Positions 7,190 to 12,065 of a stretch of 12,065 nucleotides of DNA are shown here, in pieces. Under the pieces are notes generated by a model. That model saw only the letters and a program-made list of their open reading frames with translations, had not been told where the DNA came from and did no database searches. Numbering within the stretch: position 1 is the first letter of the stretch; each line of letters opens with the position of its first letter. The stretch lies in assembly GCA_039932395.1 (NCBI GenBank), contig JBDTQB010000121.1, positions 1 to 12,065 of the forward strand, given 5' to 3'. The stretch comes from JAGNNV01 sp039932395. GTDB taxonomy: Bacteria; Acidobacteriota; Vicinamibacteria; Fen-336; JAGNNV01. A program made the position numbers and the translations under genes.

Positions 7190-9115
7190 CTAAGCCTGGT
7201 CGGGGATGCGGGAGTCCATGTATGTCTTCACGGCCGCTCCGGCCAGCACCACGATCAGCAACAACTGCACCGCCAGACTCGTCAGGTCAGGATGAATACC
7301 GAGCATCGGCAGGCTCGGGAAGCTGATGGGACGCGGCTGCAGATACCCCGCGGCGACAAAGGCCGCGACACCGGAACCCGCAAACGCCACCGCGAGCAAA
7401 CTCAGCAGGAAACCGGAAACACCAAAGAAGATCGGCATGGGCAATCGCTTGAACGCGTTCTGGATCAGCACCGCGATGATGAACACGCCCGCAAGGCCCG
7501 TGGCAGCCCCGGCGAAGACCGGCCAGGTGTTCCCGACGGCTTCGATGAGCAACGCCTCCGTGAACAGGATGGTTTCCGCGCACTCACGGTAGACGGCCAG
7601 AAAGGCTATGCCCGCGAAAGACCACACCCGGCCCGAATTCAGCCCGCGGTTCATCTGATCCTTCAGGAACGCCATCCACTTGCGCGACTCCGCCTTCGAG
7701 ATCATCCAGAAGCTGACACTGAAGAGCACCATCGCGGCCAGCAGCGCGATCACCGCCTCGATCAACTCGCGCTGCGACGGAGCGATGGCGATGAGCCTGG
7801 AGAAGAGGAACCAGCTGATCACGCCCGCGATCAGGGCTCCGACCCAGCCGATGTGGATCGAGCGAACCGCGTCGGGACGTCCCAGCTTCTTCACGCCGCC
7901 GAGCAAAGCGCCGACCAGCAACGCGGCCTCGATGCCTTCGCGGAAATAGATGATGAATGCCGCGAGGAAGGGGAGAGTGGTGTTGGTCTGGGTGGTCGCG
8001 CGGGAGATCAACTCATCCAGGACCAGGGATTGTTTTTCGATGGCGGCGGGATTGCCCTGAACCAGGGCGGCCCGGAAGTCGCGGAAGCCGATTTCAACGG
8101 ACTGAGTGCGGTTGGGATCGCGCGCCGAGATCTGAGCCTCAAGCGGTTCGAAGCCCTGCAGATACGCGTCGAGGATCACTCGATCTGCCTCCTGGATCTT
8201 GCCGGCGACGCCCAGCGAGGTGGCCTTGCGGACCATCGAGCGGGTCTGATCGATGCCAAGACCGAGGGGGGCTTCTGCGAAAGGGGCTTCACGGCGGGCG
8301 AACGCCAATGCTTCCAGAGGGGACGGATGGCCTTCTGTCTTGAAGGAGGCGAGCACGTCTCCGTCCGAGCGAACGGAGAGATCGGCGAGTGTCATCGACA
8401 CCGGACCACGCGCAGGTTCGCCCGCGTGTCCGAGACGCATGACGTAGAACGCGAGATCCCAGCGCTCGGTGGGAGAAAGGCTGTCGAAGGCCGGCATCGC
8501 CGTTCCCGGCACGCCCAGGGTCAGCGCGTTGTAAACGCGATATGGAGACAGAGCGGTTCGTCGCTCTTCATTCTTGAAGCTCGTAGGCCTCGGATCGAGT
8601 TGAGCTGCGACCTCGGTCTGGCCCAGGCCGTCCGTCCCGTGGCACGCCACGCACGACTGCGTGAAGAGGGCTTCCGCTTTCGCAAGGTTCGGGCGGCGCA
8701 GAGGCATGGTGCGCAGACCGAGGCGGGACAAAAGCTCTTCACGCGCGGCCCGTCCAAGGGATGCCACGACGGCGACGTCAGCCTTTGCAAGGACCGCCTC
8801 GCGCAAAGCGTTGACGTGCTCGGCGATGGCTTTCTGATCTCCTGGGTCCTGGGTCGCTCGCGCGGCCAGACCGGTCGCGGTCTCGAGAAACTGAAGCTGC
8901 TCTTCGTACTCGAAGGGGGAAAGGATCTGGCCATTCGAAACGGCGCCGCCGTAGTCAGCCGAGACGTAGTCGACGAGAGAGACAAGCCGCTGTCCGTCGC
9001 CGCCGTCCTGACCCGACGCGGGACCTGAGGTGATGGCGGTGGACGACGTCTCGTTCGGAGCACACGCCCCGAACGTCACCAGGAATCCCAATACGAAAAT
9101 GAACTTCGATTTCAT
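7190..9115 (-). CDS. Lipoprotein/cytochrome c/FTR1 fusion iron permease
   Basis: A 641-residue protein predicted to take up iron at the inner membrane. The order is: signal sequence with lipobox (TFGAC, C18); a helical, acidic domain (about 42-135) with LVDYVSADYGGAVSNG; a cytochrome c domain (about 143-230) with heme motif C155-V-A-C158-H159 and a likely distal ligand M207 in GTAMPAF; a second soluble helical linker (240-378); and the FTR1 permease (380-636) with seven or so membrane helices. The FTR1 motifs are FREGIEAALLVG (391-402) and YRECAETILFTEAL (509-522). The second differs from the usual REGxE by C512. The cytochrome could oxidise or relay electrons from Fe(II) before transport, as multicopper oxidase does for yeast Ftr1 (inference). 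The ATG at 9115 is chosen because it starts the lipoprotein signal; the frame is open further upstream into lemA's side without sense. No clear Shine-Dalgarno is seen. Confidence 0.92.
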   Translation of the reverse strand: MKSKFIFVLGFLVTFGACAPNETSSTAITSGPASGQDGGDGQRLVSLVDYVSADYGGAVSNGQILSPFEYEEQLQFLETATGLAARATQDPGDQKAIAEHVNALREAVLAKADVAVVASLGRAAREELLSRLGLRTMPLRRPNLAKAEALFTQSCVACHGTDGLGQTEVAAQLDPRPTSFKNEERRTALSPYRVYNALTLGVPGTAMPAFDSLSPTERWDLAFYVMRLGHAGEPARGPVSMTLADLSVRSDGDVLASFKTEGHPSPLEALAFARREAPFAEAPLGLGIDQTRSMVRKATSLGVAGKIQEADRVILDAYLQGFEPLEAQISARDPNRTQSVEIGFRDFRAALVQGNPAAIEKQSLVLDELISRATTQTNTTLPFLAAFIIYFREGIEAALLVGALLGGVKKLGRPDAVRSIHIGWVGALIAGVISWFLFSRLIAIAPSQRELIEAVIALLAAMVLFSVSFWMISKAESRKWMAFLKDQMNRGLNSGRVWSFAGIAFLAVYRECAETILFTEALLIEAVGNTWPVFAGAATGLAGVFIIAVLIQNAFKRLPMPIFFGVSGFLLSLLAVAFAGSGVAAFVAAGYLQPRPISFPSLPMLGIHPDLTSLAVQLLLIVVLAGAAVKTYMDSRIPDQA

Positions 9116-9127
9116 CTTTGAGAGAAG

Positions 9128-9159
9128 ACCATAGCACGGCAGACCTCGACGGCTATGAT
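9128..9159. promoter_or_regulatory. Imperfect dyad overlapping candidate -10 elements of the divergent genes
   Basis: CATAGC (9130-9135) and GCTATG (9152-9157) form a perfect 6-bp inverted repeat with a 16-bp spacer; counting outward, 7 of 8 positions per arm pair. The right arm overlaps TATGAT (9154-9159), a 5-of-6 match to a -10 hexamer for lemA. The left arm on the other strand overlaps TATGGT (9128-9133) for the iron permease. No convincing -35 element is seen for either. It could be an operator shared by both genes; the regulator is unknown. Confidence 0.35.
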
Positions 9160-9165
9160 CGAAGC

Positions 9166-9187
9166 AAGCCGGAACACTCCGGTTTTT
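9166..9187 (+). promoter_or_regulatory. Stem-loop with T tract in the lemA leader
   Basis: CCGGA (9169-9173) pairs with TCCGG (9178-9182) around an ACAC loop. The stem extends by a G-T and two A-T pairs to 8 bp, and TTTTT occupies 9183-9187. The shape is that of an intrinsic terminator, but it lies directly before the lemA ribosome binding site (GGAGG, 9188-9192). If transcription starts about 7 nt after TATGAT at 9154-9159, the mRNA would begin with this hairpin, which then would more likely stabilise the 5' end than terminate. A terminator or attenuator role for a longer upstream transcript remains possible. Confidence 0.45.
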
Positions 9188-9202
9188 GGAGGTTGAATCG
9201 AA

Positions 9203-9820
9203 ATGAAAGCCATCGGTTGCGTTGTCGGTCTCTTGATCGTGGTCGGTCTCGCGGTTGTTCTTCTCATGGGGAGCTACAACGGACTCGTGGGACTGTCTCA
9301 AGCGGTGGATGCGCAGTGGGCCCAGGTCGAGACCGCGTATCAACGTCGCGCGGACCTTATTCCCAATCTCGTCGCGACCGTTTCGGGCGCCGCCAACTTC
9401 GAAAAGTCGACTCTTGAAGCCGTCACTCAGGCGCGCGCGAGCGTGGGTCAGGTGAAGGTCGACCCTTCCAACCCTGCGTCTGTCGCGCAGTTCGAACAGG
9501 CACAGGCCGGCCTGTCGTCAGCTCTCTCTCGACTGCTCGTGGTTTCAGAGCAGTATCCCGATCTCAAGGCGAGTGCCAATTTCCGCGACCTTCAGGTTCA
9601 ACTCGAAGGCACGGAAAACCGTATTTCCGTGGAACGCAATCGCTTCAACGAGAAGGCACAGGAATACAACACGGCGATCCTCCGCATGCCGGCGCGCCTT
9701 TTCGCTGGCTTCTTCGGAATGAAGGAGAAGCCCTACTTCAAGTCGGTCGCGGGCAGCGAGAAGCCGCCCGCGGTGAACTTCAATTTTGGAGCGTCCCCCG
9801 CACCTTCGCCCGCGAAGTAA
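9203..9820 (+). CDS. lemA: LemA family protein
   Basis: A 205-residue LemA family protein anchored by one N-terminal membrane helix (about residues 5-23), with the rest forming a long helical bundle. Conserved family stretches are SYNGLVGLSQAVDAQWAQVE (24-43), YQRRADLIPNLVATVSGAANFE (46-67), SEQYPDLKASANFRDLQVQLEGTENRI (115-141) and ERNRFNEKAQEYNTAI (144-159). The C-terminal tail is Pro/Ala-rich and probably disordered. The molecular function of LemA is poorly known; it is often encoded with TPM-domain proteins, as here, and has been linked to envelope processes. GGAGG at 9188-9192 lies 10 nt before the ATG, the clearest ribosome binding site in the window. The next gene begins within a few bases of the stop, so the three downstream-oriented genes are very likely one operon. 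Confidence 0.95.
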   Translation: MKAIGCVVGLLIVVGLAVVLLMGSYNGLVGLSQAVDAQWAQVETAYQRRADLIPNLVATVSGAANFEKSTLEAVTQARASVGQVKVDPSNPASVAQFEQAQAGLSSALSRLLVVSEQYPDLKASANFRDLQVQLEGTENRISVERNRFNEKAQEYNTAILRMPARLFAGFFGMKEKPYFKSVAGSEKPPAVNFNFGASPAPSPAK

Positions 9821-9824
9821 CGCC

Positions 9825-10661
9825 TTGAACTCCTTCGTTCCCGGCTACGCCCGAGGCCTCGTGCTTCGGGCGTGCGCTCTGGCCCTCGCCCTCTTCTTCG
9901 GCGCGCCCCTCAGCGTCTACGCGCAGCCGAAGGCCCCGCCACCGCCCACCAACTTCTTCACTGACGGCGTGGGCGTCGTGTCCGCCGGTGCGGCCAGCCA
10001 GATCGAGCAGAAGCTTCGCGACCTTCAGAAGGCGTCGTCGAACCAGGTTCTGGTGGTCGTGGCCGACCACGTCCCCGAGGGCTACACCTCGATCGAGGAA
10101 TACACGAACCGAACCGCGGAGGCCTGGCGCGTAGGAGACAAGGCCCGCGATAACGGTGCCGTGATGTTCGTCTTCGTCGGCGATCGCAAAGTGCGCATCG
10201 AGGTGGGCTACGGCCTCGAAGGAGCCCTGCCTGATGCCCTCGCCTCCCGCATCATCAATGACGAAGTCACGCCGCAATTCCGCGCCGGTCATTACGACGA
10301 AGGAATCATCGCCGGAGTGGATGCCATCGTCGCCGCCACGAAGGGCGAGTATCAGCCCAAGGCCGCCGTGGGCCGTTCTCGTGGTCAGACGGGGTTGATC
10401 GTCTTGATCGTGCTGATCTTTCTGTTCGTGGGCGTCATCCTTCCATTTCTTCAGGAGATTGGCGCCATTCGCTCTGGCTACCGCACCTATTCCGGGAAGG
10501 GGAGGTCTGGCGGCAGGAGGTCGAGCGGCTGGGGTTCCTCCGGGGGCGGGTGGTGGGGAGGCGGTGGGGGCGGAAGCTCCTGGGGCGGCGGCGGCGGTGG
10601 CGGCGGATTTTCCGGTGGCGGTGGATCCTTCGGTGGCGGTGGAGCTTCAGGAAGCTGGTGA
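9825..10661 (+). CDS. TPM-domain membrane protein with Gly-rich C-terminal tail (YgcG-like)
   Basis: A 278-residue exported protein from the TTG at 9825. It has a signal peptide (to about SVYA, residue 33), a Pro-rich linker, a TPM domain (about 44-171), one membrane helix (189-208) and a Gly/Ser/Trp-rich tail (223-278). TPM landmarks are NFFTDGVGVVS, SSNQVLVVVADHVPEGYTS, WRVGDKARDNGAVMFVF and IEVGYGLEGALPDALASRII. The domain should face the periplasm and the Gly-rich tail the cytoplasm. Function is not established; plant TPM proteins act in photosystem II repair and phosphatase activity has been reported. The start is uncertain: no ATG fits. TTG at 9825 begins 4 nt after the lemA stop; GTG at 9861 also gives a signal peptide and has GAGG 4 nt upstream; TTG at 9786 would overlap lemA. 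The stop is 3 nt before the next gene. Confidence 0.9.
   Translation: MNSFVPGYARGLVLRACALALALFFGAPLSVYAQPKAPPPPTNFFTDGVGVVSAGAASQIEQKLRDLQKASSNQVLVVVADHVPEGYTSIEEYTNRTAEAWRVGDKARDNGAVMFVFVGDRKVRIEVGYGLEGALPDALASRIINDEVTPQFRAGHYDEGIIAGVDAIVAATKGEYQPKAAVGRSRGQTGLIVLIVLIFLFVGVILPFLQEIGAIRSGYRTYSGKGRSGGRRSSGWGSSGGGWWGGGGGGSSWGGGGGGGGFSGGGGSFGGGGASGSW
10498..10655 (+). repeat. Low-complexity Gly-codon tract
   Basis: Within the tail of the TPM-domain gene, imperfect repeats of GGCGGT, GGTGGC and GGCGGC triplets encode runs of glycine broken by Ser, Trp and Phe (for example GGGGGGGF and SGGGGSFGGGGASGSW). The tract is purine-rich on the coding strand and likely to vary in length between strains by slippage in multiples of three. 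It is coding low complexity and not a separate element. Confidence 0.75.
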
Positions 10662-10664
10662 CCG

Positions 10665-11102
10665 ATGAGCGAATCGTTTTTCTCGAAGATTGATGAGCCC
10701 CGGATCGTGGAAGCGATTCGCGCAGCCGAGCTGCGTTCACGCGGCGAGATTCGCATCCACGTCACGGAGGCCAAAGTCAGCGATGCCGTCAAGGAAGCGA
10801 CCGTCGCTTTCGAGAAGCTCGGGATGACCGCCACCGCCGAGCGGAATGGCGTGTTGATCTTCATCGCTTCCGCGAGTCAGAAGTTCGCGGTGCTTGGAGA
10901 CTCAGGCATCACCGGGTTCGTGGGGATGAACGCCTGGTCGCAGATCGCGACCACTCTGGGCGCTGCTTTCCGTGGCTCGAAGTTCACGGAAGGGCTTGTT
11001 TCGGCGGTGGATCAGGCGGGTTCTTTGCTCGCGGCCCACTATCCTCGATTCGAAGGCGTGGTTGACGCCGACGAGCTCCCCAACACGATCAGCCGCGGCT
11101 GA
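10665..11102 (+). CDS. Small cytoplasmic TPM-domain protein
   Basis: A 145-residue protein with a single TPM-type domain and no signal peptide or clear membrane helix. Landmarks are the N-terminal FFSKIDEPRIVEAIRAAELRSRGEIRIHV, followed by ATVAFEKLGMTATAERNGVLIFIASASQKFAVLGDSGI and a C-terminal helix ending in HYPRFEGVVDADELPNTI. Proteins of this short type commonly follow lemA and a larger TPM gene, so it is likely a partner of both, perhaps acting on the cytoplasmic side; its biochemical activity is unknown. AGGAAG at 10649-10654, inside the end of the previous gene, lies 10 nt before the ATG and supports this start and translational coupling. The last 14 bases overlap the end of pyrF on the opposite strand. 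Confidence 0.9.
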   Translation: MSESFFSKIDEPRIVEAIRAAELRSRGEIRIHVTEAKVSDAVKEATVAFEKLGMTATAERNGVLIFIASASQKFAVLGDSGITGFVGMNAWSQIATTLGAAFRGSKFTEGLVSAVDQAGSLLAAHYPRFEGVVDADELPNTISRG

Positions 11103-11784
11103 GTTCGTCGACGATCGCGTCTGCCGCGTCCTTCGGTGACGCCGCTTCCGTGATGGGTCGCCCGACCACGATGTAGTCGCAACCCATCTTTCGCGCTTCG
11201 AGCGGCGTCGTGACGCGCGCCTGGTCGCCCTTCGCGGCACCCGTCGGACGAATGCCAGGAGTGACGATGAGCAGATCATCGCCCACGGCTTCGCGGATGA
11301 GTGTGATTTCCTGAGGCGAGCACACGACACCGTCGAGACCCGATTCGCGCGCAAGCAGGGCCAGTCGGCGGACCGTTTCCTTCACCGTTCCCGCAGCACC
11401 TGTTTCCTTGAGGGTGTCGTCGGTGTGCGAGGTCAGGACGGTGACGCCGAGAAGTTGGGTTCCTTCGGCGGGCAGCGCGGACGCGGCCGCTTCCAGCATC
11501 GCCCGTCCGCCGCCTGTGTGCAGCGTGACGAAGTACGCGCCCAGCTGAGCCGCAGAACCCACGGCCTTGGCCACGGTGTTCGGGATGTCGTGAAACTTCA
11601 GGTCCAGGAACACGCGTCCGCCGCCCGCGACGATCGATCGGACCACGTCAGGACCTTCGGCGGTGAAGAGTTCCTTGCCGACCTTGAACATGCCGACATG
11701 CGGGCCAAGCTCTTCAACCAGTCGCAAGGCGCGATCTTTCGAATCGACGTCGAGCGCAACGATCAGGCGGTCCTTTGGGTTCAT
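11089..11784 (-). CDS. pyrF: Orotidine 5'-phosphate decarboxylase
   Basis: A 231-residue enzyme that decarboxylates OMP to UMP, the last step of de novo pyrimidine synthesis in the cytoplasm. It has the usual single TIM-barrel length. The N-terminal LIVALDVDS strand carries the first catalytic-region aspartate. The signature DLKFHDIPNTV (residues 61-71) holds the D61-x-K63-x-x-D66 catalytic array. The phosphate-binding TPGIRP and GCDYIVVGRPIT segments close the barrel. The ATG at 11784 is chosen because it begins MNPKDRLIVALD and is preceded by AAGGAAG 4 nt upstream; the frame is open to 11844 but those 20 residues are not expected. The downstream end overlaps the small TPM gene on the other strand. 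The partial NUDIX gene upstream runs in the same direction, 60 bp away, and may share the transcript. Confidence 0.96.
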   Translation of the reverse strand: MNPKDRLIVALDVDSKDRALRLVEELGPHVGMFKVGKELFTAEGPDVVRSIVAGGGRVFLDLKFHDIPNTVAKAVGSAAQLGAYFVTLHTGGGRAMLEAAASALPAEGTQLLGVTVLTSHTDDTLKETGAAGTVKETVRRLALLARESGLDGVVCSPQEITLIREAVGDDLLIVTPGIRPTGAAKGDQARVTTPLEARKMGCDYIVVGRPITEAASPKDAADAIVDELSRG

Positions 11785-11844
11785 GGGTCTTCCTTGATTG
11801 AGGGCATCGACCAACGGCGGATGATGATAACGATGTCTCGCCAA

Positions 11845-12065
11845 TCAGGATGACGCCACGATCGCGCTCGCTTTGCGGATCATGCGTTTCAAGCCTTGGT
11901 CGATATCCATGGCCAGCGCCTCGTCGATGGAAAACCATCGGAGCGCGGGGCCCGTGATGACCGGCCCGGCCTCCTCCGGCGACTCCGCTCGAAGAGGTTC
12001 TGCCGGATCCGCTACGAAGAGATAGCGCAGGTCGAGATGCTCGTGCTGCGGATCGAGCTTGCGCG
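11845..12065 (-). CDS. Probable NUDIX hydrolase, C-terminal part (5' end outside window)
   Basis: Reading the reverse strand from the window edge, an open frame of 72 codons ends at the TGA at 11847-11845. It starts RKLDPQHEHLDLRYLFVADP and contains ITGPALRWFSIDEALAMDIDQGLKRMIRKA. The H-x-H-x-D-x-R-Y-x-F strand followed by a (V/L)RW(F/L)S-x-D-E-A segment is typical of the C-terminal half of NUDIX hydrolases, which cleave nucleoside diphosphates linked to other groups. The NUDIX box itself (GX5EX7REUXEEXGU) would lie beyond the window, so the identity and substrate are not proven. The gene ends 60 bp before pyrF on the same strand. Confidence 0.65.
   Translation of the reverse strand, partial: RKLDPQHEHLDLRYLFVADPAEPLRAESPEEAGPVITGPALRWFSIDEALAMDIDQGLKRMIRKASAIVASS

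Noticed and set aside
7103..9028. A 641-codon open frame on the + strand, antisense to the iron permease
   Set aside because: It lies wholly opposite a gene with clear heme and FTR1 motifs, has a composition rich in Arg, Asp, Gln and His without domains, and is the usual shadow of a high-GC gene.
10498..10655. Gly-rich tract as a possible non-coding repeat array or CRISPR
   Set aside because: Units are short, irregular and in frame with a TPM protein tail that commonly ends in this way; there are no spacers.

Overview
The window is about 12 kb of GC-rich, densely coded chromosomal DNA carrying mostly housekeeping and metabolic genes. Lipobox and Sec signal sequences, a fused cytochrome c/FTR1 iron permease, LemA/TPM proteins and an exported M42-type peptidase point to a free-living, respiring Gram-negative chemoheterotroph. 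The GC content, gene types and an exported hypothetical protein of a kind I associate with Acidobacteriota make that phylum, or a similar deep Gram-negative lineage, a reasonable but unproven guess. I see no mobile elements, CRISPR arrays, tRNA or rRNA genes, and no gene-free stretch longer than about 110 bases.

Left part (1-4707): the 3' end of mutS (+), with a beta-clamp-binding QLSLF motif, faces a 704-residue exported peptidase (-). That peptidase is two M42-type halves in tandem. The C-terminal half keeps the full metal site; the N-terminal half keeps the fold but has lost nearly every ligand. Divergent from it is a VIT/CCC1 family Fe/Mn transporter (+), which converges on an APC-type amino acid permease (-).

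Middle (4708-9202): only 31 bp from the permease start, an exported protein of unknown function (+) runs towards 4-hydroxyphenylpyruvate dioxygenase (hpd, -). Upstream of hpd, on the same strand and 27 bp away, is a lipoprotein/cytochrome c/FTR1 fusion predicted to import iron. The two could share a transcript, which would link iron uptake to an Fe(II) enzyme, but that is inference.

Right part (9203-12065): a compact + strand cluster of lemA, a membrane-anchored TPM-domain protein with a Gly-rich tail, and a small second TPM-domain protein. It converges on pyrF (-), with 14 bp of coding overlap. Upstream of pyrF, on the same strand, lies the C-terminal end of what looks like a NUDIX hydrolase, which runs off the window. 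The 87-bp divergent gap between the iron permease and lemA holds an imperfect dyad overlapping candidate -10 elements on both strands, and a strong stem-loop followed by a T tract just before the lemA ribosome binding site.

The points most worth a second look are the half-dead tandem M42 peptidase, the cytochrome c/FTR1 fusion with its variant RECAE motif, and the architecture of the permease/lemA divergent region. I did not find convincing evidence of a wholly new multi-gene system.
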